This document shows positions 36,701 to 46,425 of a DNA stretch of 64,000 nucleotides, piece after piece (position 1 is the first letter of the stretch; each line of letters starts with the position of its first letter). The notes under the pieces are model-generated. The model was not told the DNA's origin. It did not search any database and saw only the letters and a list, made by a program, of their open reading frames with translations. A program made the position numbers and the translations under genes. The stretch comes from Morinoia aosen (lineage: Eukaryota; Arthropoda; Malacostraca; Amphipoda; Talitridae). The DNA is taken from NCBI GenBank assembly GCA_030386875.1, contig CM059564.1, positions 71,257,436 through 71,321,435 of the forward strand, in the 5' to 3' direction.

Positions 36701-39700
36701 TGGAAGTGAGTTTGTTTCGCTACAGTGATTTTCTTTCGAAGATTTTTTTAATATTCTTTATATCTTTTGTATGAGGTACTGTTTGATCTATTGTTTTTGT
36801 ACTCTCGTAAGTTAGCTTTCTTTATTCTGCTCATCTCTTTAACTTCGCCAGTAATCCAAACAGTCCGTTTTGGCTTGGTTTTTTTTTGGTGACGTAAGGT
36901 GCACATTCGTCGAGAGCTGCTGTGAAGTTTGAACACTTGAATGTCAACATCGTCAGGTTGCATCATATTCTGGAATTCGGTGGACCTATCGAGTATTTTT
37001 TCTTGAAATAGTTCTGCTGAATAGTGCCTTTTCGAGCGATAAGTCATTAAGCGGTATTTTCTACTTTCCTTTGCAATATTAATTTCACATTCTATATAGT
37101 GGTGATCGGAAATAGAAGGTGATGTTACTTACTAAGTATTGCGGTGGAATTATTTGTGATTGCTAGACCGAGGAGAGTTGCAGAGACTTTGGTGATGTGA
37201 GTCGGTTCTTTGACCATTTGTGATTGCCTTAGTTTATACTATAGTTTGCTTAGCTGATTGTTTTTGTCCGTTAGGTCAACATTATAATCTCCTGAAGCAA
37301 AGAAAGACTTTCTTGCCTGAAGGATTTCTTTGAAGATTTCCTCAATGGAATCTAGTGTTAGATTTAGGGGAGACGATGGGTGCCGATCCAAAGGTTGTCA
37401 ATGGTTATTGATTTGTGTTCATTTATTGGCACTTCTAACCAAGCCATTTCAATGCCTTCGCAGACTTTATTCGCTAGAAGTGAAGATGTTGAGTACATTG
37501 CATCCACAAAAATACAAGATCCACGACCTCGGCTGGTTTTAGCGCCATCGTAGCGATATAACACGTAATCAGGGATGTTAAAAAATGAACTTTGGTTTCT
37601 GAATCAAACCATGTTTCTGAAACACAAAATGTTAATTTCTTCAGTGACCAACATTACTCTGATTTCATTCAATTTACCATTCAGGCTTTGAACATTTATA
37701 TGCTAGATTTTTATTTTACCTACAGTATATTAACATTATTTTTAAAGGTAGCAAAGTTACTCTCTCGATGGGATCGTTCAGGGGATTTATCGATCTCGTC
37801 TACGTCGCCCAGGGTGTTTGGCCCAGCATCTGCTATGTAAGAAAGTTTACTATTTAGCTGGGCAGCAGCAGTTAATCAAAATGAGGTAACTCCAGTCTGA
37901 TTTTTGCCTTGTGTGACAAGAGCACTGTAGTGATCGTTTTTACGATGGAGCAGTAGTGGAGGGTTATTATTTGATAACTCAGATGAGGGATCGACTGATA
38001 TTTTCAAAACACAATGATCCTGTTCATCCAGGACGAGAAGTTTTTGGCCTGTTTTTTATTTAAATGGTTAGTGGTATAAGGTATACAGCAGCTTGATCAA
38101 AATGTTTGTCGTCAATGTAATTATCTATGAGGTTTTGCATGTCTCTAATGTTCTTGTCAACAAACTTAGCGTATGTGCTGTTGTTTGTTTTACTCTCTGT
38201 TTTGATTGCAGCCAATAAGGAATTGTAAAAGGGAAACCCTTTCATTCGTAAATAATGAAATAAATTAGATTATATTAGAGGGTCTGTGGTAAATGATGAA
38301 ATGAACTAGAGATAAAATCATGTCAGCGTTGACCCATGCTATAATAGAAAAAGAAACTTACTCTACATCCACTACCTTGTCGAAAAAATTAAAATTATAT
38401 ACCAACAATAAGGTGTGAATCATAGTCAGCAGGAATAAAGGTTTAAATAATCCAGATTCTTTCAAAAAATTATAGAAAGAGTTAGGTTCCGAGCTGATGT
38501 TAGGCAGGTCGTACTTCTGTTGAAATGAAATGCTGTAGATATTCGTTTTCGAACATCTTTTTCCAAATCACTACTGCCCTTTTTTCAAGCGCCTGGTGCT
38601 TCTTCTGCAAACCTAAACTTGTACCATAAACTTGTTGACAAATTTACTGTTTCTATTCGCTGGGTCCCTTGCATGGGTGCACACCTTGAACATAAATTCC
38701 CCGTTCCCTTCACGCCAAACTAAATGGTGCTTTCATCCTTCCTCTATGTGGATTATCTTCGTTGTGATGAAGGAGGCTTAATCTAATTCAATTATTGTTA
38801 TATAATTAATCATAAGAAGTCAATATGCGATTTGAAAACAAACTCTCTTACTCTTAAATTACCAAGCATTTTACAAACGAGTTGAATGGCGTTTGTAAAT
38901 ATAACAATTCAGTAATACATTATTTACAGCAGTCGAGGTGACAACCTGAATGCTTTTCCAATTAGCACCAACTACGTTGACTACGTAAACGAAAAGTAAT
39001 ATTGAGATAATATCGATTTGGATTGGGAAATCCGTTCATCGGAATAGACAACCTGAATATATTTTAACTTGAATTCCTGATTGAAAAAAAAAATCATTAG
39101 AACTTGAACTTTCAATGCTTCGTATCCATTTTGCACTTTGGAGCCAGGTGGACAATTTGCACACAAAAATTGTTAAATAGTATCTTTAATAGAAAAAACA
39201 GCAAAGAGCATCGTAATCACAGAATTGTGAGAGACTAAAGTGAACGTACTCTGACCGATGTTGCTATGTAAACATCGGGTTTTGAACTTATTCCTAAACT
39301 GGCGTAATTATATTCTTGCATATGCAAAACTTCAGTTTGTATATACCGAGGATTAATGAGATTTTTGGTGATAAATCACTTATATGTAAACATTAATTAC
39401 TCATGGTTTGATGGAAATAATCACTGAAGGAAGAGAAATGTGATGCCCTCCTCAGTCAATGAAAGAAAATAGGTTTTGCATCGCCTTTCTTGAGTATTTC
39501 ATGTCACAAGTTTATTTTTCAATAATATCGCAGTTCAAAACAATTACTCAATCGAACGCATTCTGATATAGAATTGCGATCATATTTTGTCACGTGATTC
39601 CCGTAAATAACTTGAATAAAAGCTACAATTCCTGCCTTCATCGTCTATTATTATTCATACTAAGATTTTATCAAATGAGCGTGGCTAAATATGGTTCAAT

Positions 39701-41995
39701 GACCCTAGAAAAACTTCCGTTTCAAATAACATAAAGGTTTTCCTCAGACGGCTGTCTTCTTATGGGCGTGAGGATGCTTCCCTCACACGCCACGCATGCT
39801 GTCTACCGAAGCCCGTCGTCTGCATCTACTTTCTACGAAGTTGCTCGAGGGAAACCGGTTACCGCGTCTTCTGTTAATCCTCAAGATTCACAGTTCAACT
39901 GGTGCTTTGGTTTTTGATGTTTCCCCTCGCTGTGTTTCATCTCAGCTAATGAAGTTATTTCGAAGCAAAAATATGCACACAGATCGATGGATTATAACAA
40001 ATTGTGGCGCTTTCGGGAAGTAGAAATTTTTAAATTATTGTAAACTTGTTATGTCTTCGGAAAAATTTTTGCGTTCAAGTAGATATCATAAGTTGCCTAA
40101 ACGAAGAAATAAATTTATAGTTCTCCAAATGCCTTCCAATATCAAACATTAAATTTTTAGCATGATGGAAGCGATTATTTTACTTATTAGAATTTCAGGT
40201 GTATTTTAACTTGATATATTTTCGAGCGTTTTTGTAACAAGTGAATAAAAATTTTAGACGTTACATACTCTTTTATGAATTTGTTCTAAAAGTGTAATTA
40301 AAACCAATGGGTCTTACGTCGTCACGTTGCTATAATTTGCCTTATTGACAGCAAACCTATGTGAAAGTGAATTGAAACATTCACTCGGGAAATTCTAAAG
40401 TGAAAGAATTTCGAATGAATATAATTTCCTTCATACTGGGAGCAATATCTGGGGAACAGTAACGAAATTTTTGAGCTGCATTTTCAAACTTCCCTTTTTC
40501 CAGTTGAATGAATTTATCATTAATTGATAATAAAATCATGTGTGAGTGGATTGAAAAGAATGTCCCATCGAAACCTACCAAAATTGAATTTCTTATCAAG
40601 ATGTGTTAAATTTGTGAATAAATAATAAAATGTACTCGTTGCTTGTTGGGATGACTTGATGCTCAATTTACATTACAGGGAAGCGAAAAATGCAAACGAT
40701 GGTGTGACTTCAAACGATCTACACTTTTTCCACTCACTGGGAAAAACCTCGGGAGATCCAAATCCGTATCTCAAGATCGATCTTCTCAACAGTTACGTTG
40801 TCTACAAAATTTCCTTCTTGCCTCGAATTCAGAGTGATGCGTTTTTGGTGGCTTACGGCCGCGGCGCAAATCTCACAGTGAGTCCATTGGAACTTTTTGT
40901 AGTTGGGTATCAATACTGTTAAAGCAATCTCAAGTAAATTTAAATTAGAAATTACCTTCTTGTTTTCTGGTAGCCTGAGATACAAAAAGGTCAAATAAGA
41001 TACTAATTGCCTTCAGAATAAACGAAATTTAATTATTGCAGTATTCATAGTAACAGAAAAAAAAATCTCGGCATAGCGGAAAATGTATGACAATTTCAAT
41101 CAAGAAGACAACATTGAAATCATTTTGATGCCCATGAAAAATTATTTTTAGAAATACTTTTAATTTTGAATAATATTTTAATAAGTAAAGGTTTTCAGCA
41201 TTAGCTGAATTTTCAAACTTGCCCTTCTCCTATATAAAACGCCAAATCTATATATATGTTGAACATTATGGAAAAATTACGAAAGTTTGAAACAGCTCGT
41301 GAATAAGAAATTGACCGATGAAACTGCAACATCGACAAGAGAAATATGTGATGTATGGTCTGACCTGCTCCGGGGCCTCAGTAGCCACTGTTTTTTAAGT
41401 TAGCTTTGTGCTGATATTAATCATGACAGAAGAAGTAATACACTGAATTGGCTTACGTACTATAGTAGAGAGCATCTATTCTCAGTTCTGAACATATTTG
41501 CGTATTTCATGAACACAACGAGGCGTATAATGATGTTTCCTACTGGACACCTTTGAGTGAGTACAAACTCTTAAAGAATCACTTCCACGAATTAGGAAGG
41601 TAGCTGCAGAAACGAGAGCTCTGCAAGTGTGATTTGTGTGGACTGCATCGGCCTTCCGCACAAAAGAGTTTTTCTACCAGCATGAGGGAAAAACTTAATT
41701 GATAATGATTTTAGCATTGGTGCATAGTAAATAACTGACTTTCTAATTTCTCACCAAGGTCTACGTAGGCTCGGCAGAGGTAACCGACGGCAACTTCGCT
41801 GGTGTATACGAGCAGCTGCTGTTCATCGCAAACCAGAACGTCACTTCTCCCGGGCAGCTCGGGTGGTCGCACCTCGAAGCACCCTCCCCCAAATGCGGTC
41901 GCTACATCGTCTTGAAGAAAGAACAAGTGGCTCATAACTCAACAATGATACCATTGGAGATAACGGAAATTCAGGTGTACAACAAAGACTTGTAA
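24487..41995 (+). CDS. Spliced gene for secreted PAN/apple-like plus fucolectin-like domain protein (4 exons)
   Basis: Four exons join without a stop into 278 codons plus TAA: 24487-24733, 39748-39901, 40679-40877 and 41759-41995 (837 nt; intron phases 1, 2, 0). Residues 1-19 are a signal peptide ending ASSA before HWYC. Residues 20-112 carry eight cysteines. The set C66-x3-C70-x4-C75-x9-C85, with F78 and L86, resembles the core of a PAN/apple domain. Residues 113-278 resemble a fucolectin / F5-8 type C domain: ARGKPVTASS start, NANDG, DPNPYLKIDLL in place of the usual WW-V-DL strand, CGRYIVL, and the closing LEITEIQVY. Such domains in arthropods are usually extracellular lectin-like or recognition proteins, so a secreted binding role is inferred. 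I could not place the fucose-binding His/Arg set, so sugar binding is uncertain. No transmembrane segment follows the signal peptide. The exon chain is my reconstruction. The weakest link is the exon 2 donor (GTGCTT). Confidence 0.78.
24734..28254 (+). other. Intron 1 of the fucolectin-like gene, first part
   Basis: Non-coding as far as I can tell. A 19-bp direct repeat, GTCGTATAGCAACTTCTAT, occurs at 26676-26694 and 26709-26727. The frame at 27848-28081 (+) is more balanced in composition but unrecognised. Confidence 0.5.
28255..28325 (+). repeat. Short tandem repeat ahead of the LINE
   Basis: AGTTTAACCTCAA-like units occur three times about 25-30 bases apart (GTTAGTTTAACCTCAATT, GTCAGTTTAACCTCAACT, GTTAGTTTAACCTGAATC). 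They lie about 450 bp before the LINE coding region and may be part of its 5'UTR. Confidence 0.5.
28780..30033 (+). pseudogene. LINE endonuclease domain and linker
   Basis: The frame starts MTDHPDIFEEIDPD. The AP-endonuclease begins near 28935 with MCWNCRSLYPKLEEI, then ISFTESWLDD, QRGGGISTYI, LGTVYRPP and ICGDFNYDLL. The catalytic Glu (TESW) and Asp-Asn-type (GDFN) residues are visible. In-frame stops occur at 29377 and 29647, and the reading frame changes near 30020 and back near 30240. The linker PWITRDIVINIQKRQ is typical of the CR1/Jockey group. Without these breaks the endonuclease would look intact. Confidence 0.8.
30286..31744 (+). pseudogene. LINE reverse transcriptase domain
   Basis: It contains the RT motifs in order: a thumb-side start with NSLKVARVTPIFKSG, YGFRSKKSTTQAI, SVFLDFRKAFDFVDH, GVPQGSVLEPLLFLIFIND and FADDST (the catalytic ADD codons at 30953-30961), then SLNIDKTNC. 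A frameshift lies near 30490 and in-frame stops near 31136 and 31334. The C-terminal part, YGIEAWHGTD and KIFTLQKSAVRVV, continues to 31744. The FADD box and the FRSKKST motif support a CR1/L2-type assignment; the exact clade is not decided. Confidence 0.85.
32166..33329. other. Intron 1, stretch with a LINE-like 3' tail on the minus strand
   Basis: At 32940-32995, read on the minus strand, a perfect 8-bp hairpin (GATTGTAC, loop CTTT, GTACAATC) precedes GGAAATAAAGTG and a T/C-rich run. This looks like the last bases of a severely 5'-truncated LINE with an AATAAA signal. The rest is AT-rich and unassigned. Confidence 0.35.
33330..34940. repeat. Diverged tandem repeat, about three units, with CA/TA-rich segments
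   Basis: The sequence GTATAAATGGATGATCACAC followed by a TTTTTTACRTGRATGCTTT block occurs at 33416 and 34478, with a weaker version near 33880. Each is followed by a CACATAYACATGCACAC-type microsatellite (33581-33670, 33960-34020, 34690-34780), then ATACAAGTAAGCATGTKYGC. A final AATGAGCAARGGARATT block appears at 33748 and 34866. The unit is about 500 bp and clearly diverged between copies. No coding function is apparent; the frames here are low-complexity. Confidence 0.5.
33581..33670. repeat. CA/TA-rich microsatellite
   Basis: Interrupted run of CACACA, TACATA and CATGCA units, the longest of three such runs in the tandem block. Confidence 0.75.
34951..36330 (-). pseudogene. Antisense LINE reverse transcriptase and C-terminal domain
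   Basis: In order on the minus strand: WKHSIITPLHKSGDLN, YRPISLLPVMSKLLEKL (about 36290-36180), LLLLDLSKAFDSVEHDRLL (36050-36000), GVPQGSILGPLLFSIFIND and ISIYADDVQI (the YADD codons at 35779-35790), LKLWFDRNGLKLSANKTQC, then a long C-terminal part with SRIDYCNLVWVDLPQYLQ. It ends at the stop at 34951. The last 288 codons (35817-34951) are uninterrupted. A frameshift separates them from the GVPQG frame near 35800, and a stop and frame change lie near 36110. Confidence 0.88.
36748..37720 (-). pseudogene. Antisense LINE endonuclease and linker
   Basis: The endonuclease begins near 37715 with INVQSLNGKLNEI, continues with YVLYRYDGAKTSRGRGSC and VDAMYSTSSLLANKV, then VCEGIEMAWLEVP, which match the first half of AP-endonuclease domains. 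The second half is eroded. The linker at 37047-36748 contains KKTKPKRTVWITGEV and MSRIKKANLREYK, the usual basic stretch between endonuclease and reverse transcriptase. Several stops and frameshifts break the frame. Confidence 0.65.
37870..38245 (-). pseudogene. OTU-like cysteine protease region of the antisense LINE
   Basis: On the minus strand, FPFYNSLLAAI at about 38235 resembles the catalytic start of OTU domains (D-G-x-C-x-x-N-S-L), though the Cys position reads Pro here. A frameshifted C-terminal part gives LLVLDEQDHCVLKISVD, then NNNPPLLLHRKNDHYSAL, with the ending H-Y-S/D-A typical of the catalytic His region. Some non-LTR retrotransposons are known to carry OTU domains, so the assignment is plausible. 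It rests on two short blocks, and the middle (the usual WGD helix) is missing. Confidence 0.4.
38251..39747 (+). other. Intron 1, last part
   Basis: AT-rich, no recognisable element. It ends in the pyrimidine tract TTTTCCTCAG of the exon 2 acceptor. Confidence 0.5.
39748..39901 (+). CDS. Exon 2: end of Cys-rich domain and start of fucolectin-like domain
   Basis: The acceptor is a pyrimidine-rich TTTTCCTCAG at 39738-39747. In the phase needed by exon 1 the exon reads DGCLLMG (completing the PAN-like cysteine pattern), a short linker, then EVARGKPVTASSVNPQ, the typical opening of a fucolectin-like domain. The donor is ACTG/GTGCTT after two bases of a codon. It is weak, but it gives the exact phase for exon 3 and restores a Trp codon. 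A longer reading meets a stop at 39909. A larger overlapping frame from 39796 looks like chance. Confidence 0.7.
40679..40877 (+). CDS. Exon 3: core of fucolectin-like domain
   Basis: The acceptor is TTTACATTACAG. The exon begins with the last base of a split codon and reads EAKNANDGVTSND, then DPNPYLKIDLLNSY and KISFLPR. These match the jelly-roll strands that in fucolectins read AVDGN and WWRVDL. It ends at ACA/GTGAGT, a strong phase 0 donor. In the genomic sequence the frame stays open a further 45 bases into the intron and then stops. Confidence 0.8.
41759..41995 (+). CDS. Exon 4: C-terminal part of fucolectin-like domain, with stop
   Basis: The acceptor TTTCTCACCAAG precedes an in-phase exon of 78 codons and TAA. 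It codes for VYVGSAEVTDGNF, LGWSHLEAPSPKCGRYIVL and the closing strand LEITEIQVYNKDL. The pattern GRY(I/V) followed some 15-20 residues later by L-x-I/L-x-E-(I/V)-x-V-Y is characteristic of the family's last strands. The exon has the base composition of a coding region (about 50% GC), unlike the AT-rich DNA around it. Confidence 0.85.
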   Translation, partial: VYVGSAEVTDGNFAGVYEQLLFIANQNVTSPGQLGWSHLEAPSPKCGRYIVLKKEQVAHNSTMIPLEITEIQVYNKDL

Positions 41996-42140
41996 ACGAC
42001 TCTTCCCACATTTGTTCCCGCAATTCCCTCATTGGTTGACTAGTCTCAAGTCCTCGAAGTGACTGCACGAATGAAATGGGCCAGTCGGTAAAAATTATAG
42101 TCGTTTGAATTGTGTGACAAAACTGTCTCGTGCGTTCTAT

Positions 42141-42146
42141 AATAAA
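42141..42146 (+). promoter_or_regulatory. Polyadenylation signal of the fucolectin-like gene
   Basis: AATAAA lies 146 bases after the stop codon in the same strand, preceded by an ordinary-looking short 3'UTR. This would give a compact terminal exon of about 410 bases. Confidence 0.55.
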
Positions 42147-44110
42147 ACCGTACGTCCACAGGTATATAAGACAATTGGTAAATTTTCAAATTGCCGGATG
42201 TTTCAGTACTGATCTTGGGAAGTGAAAAACTTCGATAAACCTAAGTGGTCCTCTCCGTCTATTATAATTATCTCGAGGATTAAACATCCACTATAATACC
42301 TGGAACTGGCGCACTCTTCGTTACTAAAGAATCATTTATGAGGAAAAACATCAGCCATTCAGTGCGTTCATTAAAACAATAGTATAAATTGCTTACTTTC
42401 GCAACAGAAGATCAGTGTGTTCTAGTTATAGTAATTAAGAATTTTGTACGAAACCAAAATAACAAACATTTGAATAGTGATTCCACAACAGTCGTTGAAA
42501 TTTTTTGAATTCGATGTAACACAGAGCGCGAGTTAAAACTTTTTTTGAGTGGAATTCTGTGCAAAATATCGTCTCTCCGATGCACTAGTATAAGATACAG
42601 TACATACGATCCGTACCTGTAATTGAAACCTGCTGTATTGCCACAGGCATTAAACTTTATTGAATATCAGGACTTGAGGTGTGTGTGCTGGTAGATTGTT
42701 TCACGAGTTCACATCACCATCTATGAGTGCAAAACACGTTTTCGAATCCTATGTATAGCTGTGCGTTAATTTACCTCTACAAATTAAATTTACACGAGGC
42801 ACGTGGTTCAAAACCCTACTCGTGAGATAACATTTTTCGATATGTTGTTCTTGGATTCAAGAGACACGTACTCATTTGCTGACGAATTTCATGCTATTCG
42901 ACTTCTTTCGTACACTCTAAGCAAATATAATGTCAGAGCGAATCAAAAACAAATAGTCTAATTTTCCAAGTGTTACTATTCTTTGAACAATACAATCGTC
43001 TTAAATGAATCTACGTACACACTATGTTTGAGTAATAAAAAAGATACGTAGTTCCTGCTTTCCTACTGATTTCACAGAAAATCTACCAGATGAAGTACCA
43101 CGTGGAGTTCACCTTTCTTTAAATCACCCTCTTTAAATCAGCCTATTCGAATGTACCATCGTACATTTAAAGGGCGTGCCACAAATCCCACCAAAAACGT
43201 TGCCACTCCTTTGAAAAGTATAGACAACCTAAGCATTCATGTCAGAAATGTCACATCGATTCCAACCTTCTAAATCTTTACTTCACACTCATGTTTTTCA
43301 ATTTTAAACTTATGACAAAAAAGCAGGGGTCTGCTAAATTCTATCAGCAATTCTAAAATTATTCCTTGATGTCAAGAAATCCAAAGCCTATATGTCAATG
43401 TACGTGTAAATTGTCATAAGTATTTTCACCCCACAAAGTTTTGTCTTTATTCTCTCTATGAATTAACAAACACTATGTATCTTCAATTCATCAGCATTAG
43501 GATATATTTTTATGTTTTTTCTCTACGGCTTTGTTCAAGTATCAAACTGGACCCTCATGGCTCCTATGTATGTTTATCAATTGAAGACATTTGCCTCATG
43601 ACATTTCAAAAATGGTGAAACTTTTTCTAATGTCTTGACCTTATACGATATTTATATTTTCTTCTCTTAATCACATCGTAAAATGTTCTTATTAGCCTTG
43701 TGTGGCGCGAATTATCGTGCAATTTCTTACGCTCATGAGTATAGTATGACAACCCTATCTAGGTGGCTAATATCACGTATAACTCCAATTATGTTGCACA
43801 TGTCTTGGTAGCCGTTGTAGAACAATCGTTTTCTTATTTCAGACTCAGGTACACTCGTATGTGCTGCTATTATTAGCATGGAAATATCATAATTTCGTGG
43901 CGTGATGAAAAAAATTTTCTCCGAGTCCCATGGTTGGAATACTAGTAGAGAAGTAAGAGTGAAAATGTAGTTCTGAATGTCAACCTCGTTGCCTTAGACG
44001 CAGAATTTTTTTAATCCACCCGACTTACTTTCAAAAAATTCCTGATACCACAAGTCCCTGAGCTCGTTTTTCATTGTTAAGTGTACACTAAAAAGAGTGT
44101 TTTCAACAAT
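42147..44110. other. Downstream of the fucolectin-like gene, nothing assigned
   Basis: AT-rich, with only short frames. A further exon or neighbouring gene is not evident. Confidence 0.45.
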
Positions 44111-44119
44111 GCATCGTCA

Positions 44120-45790
44120 CTGAAATTGTGTTTTCTTTTCCCGAATGTAGTTACATATATTATTAAATCTAGATTCAAGGGCTTTTACACGATCAGTTTA
44201 TCCGCCAGTCACACTGACACTCACAGGCTGCAGTCAAATCACTCGCGTTCACACGTACATACTCGTGACTGAAGTGGCGCGTCGCTGGCAAGCTTGGTGC
44301 TTCACTATGCGTTATCGTGAGAGGTCAGTCGTGGCCAAAGCAAGCTTAGTCATCGGCTTTGCGGTCAAAAAGAAGAAAAAACACCGCAAATAGATGGTGG
44401 GTAAATGATTGTCTAGCTAAACATCCACAAAATGGGAGTTATAACCAGATTTGCACGGAGTTAAGAGTAAATGTCTAAATTACGTTTAACTAATTATTTG
44501 CAAATTCCTCCTTCCTTGTTTCAGCATTTGTAAAATTTGACCACACCAAATCTAACAAATATTACAACTGCTAAAAATGTAATAATCTAATTCATAAAAA
44601 TTTCAAGTGCAGGTAATATTCTCAGCCCGTTCTACGCTGTTTCGGATGTACCAGCATGAGCGAAGCTCGCAAATTGAATTTTTTTCTTGATGAACTTTAT
44701 TTGTTAATTTCTAAGCATCACAGTGACTATGATAAAGAAATAGCAACTGGAATCTTACGCACATTTTTCTAGAACTGTATGATAGAATGCACGCGTGAAA
44801 ATGGTATCCGTACGCAAATGTTCTAAAATATAATAAAACTCAAATTACTGTGTGATAATATCTAATATTGTAGGTGAATGTGAGTGTGGGTAAACTAATA
44901 AATGTTTAAACTTATTTCACGAAATATTTTTATGCTGAAATTAAATATTAAGGAGAATTCACATACAAAGTTTTGAAATTACTATGAAAATACCGGATAA
45001 ATTATTGAAATTGTACTTTTGCCTGAATATTGATCTGTTTGCATTCTAATAAACAAAAAAATGTATATATGCAGTATTTCTTCTATGAATATTAAATAAG
45101 AATGGAAGTCCTTTGTAAATGGCTCTGACATTACAATAAGACGAGTGCATTGTGATATGCTCGTAACGAAATAAATCATTTTTTCTACATCATTGCGAAT
45201 ACTAAAAATACTACTAAAAAATACGCACCTTCAACAGGTGCCATCCCCTCATAGGTGCTATCCGTATATAACAGATGGTATCCCCTGCAAAATACAAGAT
45301 TTATTGGAAGAAACGTTCTAATTAAACTGGTTTCGAAGCGTATAAATTTTTTTCCTCAAGCCATTCTCATATAAACTAATATTGTGTTGCTTCATGGCTT
45401 CAATAACATATTTGGGTGAATTCCCTCTTATATCTCTGATCATGTACAGTGGCTTTTCGCTTGCCAAAAAGCAGACAGCTCACGAAAATAGCTAATAACA
45501 GAAGCTGTCGCTTCTCGAGGCCAGACAGAAACCATTTGATTCGCAGAAGCAGCGACAAACATCCTCACTAGACGCCGCAAAGGCAGAAACTGACACGCAA
45601 ATAGGAGCAAAGCGGCAGTCAAACCAAGTCCGTCAATGAGTGTCGAGTAGAGAGCAAACAGAGCACACTTGACCAAATTTGGTGTGGTGGAGCCGTGAGT
45701 GTCAGTGTGACTGACGGAAAAACTGATCGTGTGAAAGCCTCTGCAACATTAGGAATACAATGCGGTAACATCTAACCGTTGTGGAAGCAT
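44120..45790. repeat. Inverted repeat pair (arms of about 100 bp) enclosing 1.45 kb
   Basis: The left arm reads GCTTTTACACGATCAGTTTA then CGCCAGTCACACTGACACTC, ending near 44225. The reverse complement of 45680-45750 reads GCTTTCACACGATCAGTTTT then CGTCAGTCACACTGACACTC. The outer 60 bases are more weakly alike. Inside are a 78-codon minus-strand frame (45440-45676) of balanced composition, unrecognised, and AT-rich filler. This may be a foldback-type or MITE-like element; no target duplication was found. Confidence 0.5.
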
Positions 45791-45869
45791 TGTCTATAGA
45801 TTATATTTTTGTGGCTCAAATATATATAAATGGTTAGCTTCATGCATATCAGTACGAAATTTAAAAGTG

Positions 45870-46425
45870 CAAGGAAACAAGTGTTTAATGAGATCATTGT
45901 CTTATTTAAGTAAGTTAATGATTAAAAATATTTGGAATGTTTCGAAGTCCTGGATCATTATCAACCTGAAAACGAATCGAAAAAACTAGTCAGGTTTAAA
46001 ATTAAAATATATCAGTAAGGGGACGAGAAAAGCAAAAACCCTATAGAAGAAACAACTCACTGATAAAAAAGTAAAATATACAGCATTAATATTACATTAG
46101 TTGTAAAGGAAAGCTGATAGCATGTCATTTAAAACCGGTTTTTCTTTTAACATGTAAATAGATTCTAAAATGCGGAGGCTTATTTGATTAGACGTAGAAA
46201 AAATTATTTTAAAATAGCCTGATCGAACAGGAACATCGCACTCCTCTGCATGAGAGCAAACTAAATAATGGGAAGTCGAGGAAAGTAACTAGTTAGTTCT
46301 AAAACTCCTGCTGGCATGCTCTGCATGTAACACGAATGTCGAGGGCTCGAGTAGTCGAGCCCACGTATTCAGACGCACACGTACGGTGCGCCACTATATG
46401 TACTCGTACAGCAAGAGAATGACAG
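45870..46425 (-). mobile_element. Penelope-like element 3' fragment (GIY-YIG C-terminus), copy 1
   Basis: On the minus strand CSHAEECDVPVRSGYFKII is followed by SNQISLRILESIYMLKEK and PVLNDMLSAFPLQLM. This is the end of the GIY-YIG endonuclease of Penelope-like elements (typically LRILES-hydrophobic-K-x-P-x-LN-x-x-x-SA-x-PL). Further upstream, TRALDIRV resembles the R-L-x-x-R-V region. A 3'UTR of about 250 bp follows, shared with copy 2 (a CATTATCAACCTGAAAAC block). The reverse transcriptase is missing, so this is a 5'-truncated copy. Confidence 0.7.

Larger units (their letters stand above)
34951..38250 (-). mobile_element. CR1/L2-like LINE, antisense in intron 1, with OTU-like N-terminal region
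   Basis: Read on the minus strand, an OTU-like block (38245-37870), endonuclease (37720-37364), linker (37047-36748), reverse transcriptase (36330-35500) and C-terminal domain (to 34951) follow in order over 3.3 kb. The order fits one polyprotein, but frameshifts and stops break it at several points. The 3' limit is near the stop at 34951; I see no clear tail repeat. Its motifs differ clearly from those of the LINE at 28780 (YADD instead of FADD), so it is another family. Orientation is opposite to the host gene. Confidence 0.8.

Noticed and set aside
39796-40023. 75-codon plus-strand frame beginning with ATG at 39796
   Set aside because: It overlaps exon 2 in another frame. The frame joined by splice sites gives the recognisable ARGKPVTASS start, and this one matches nothing.
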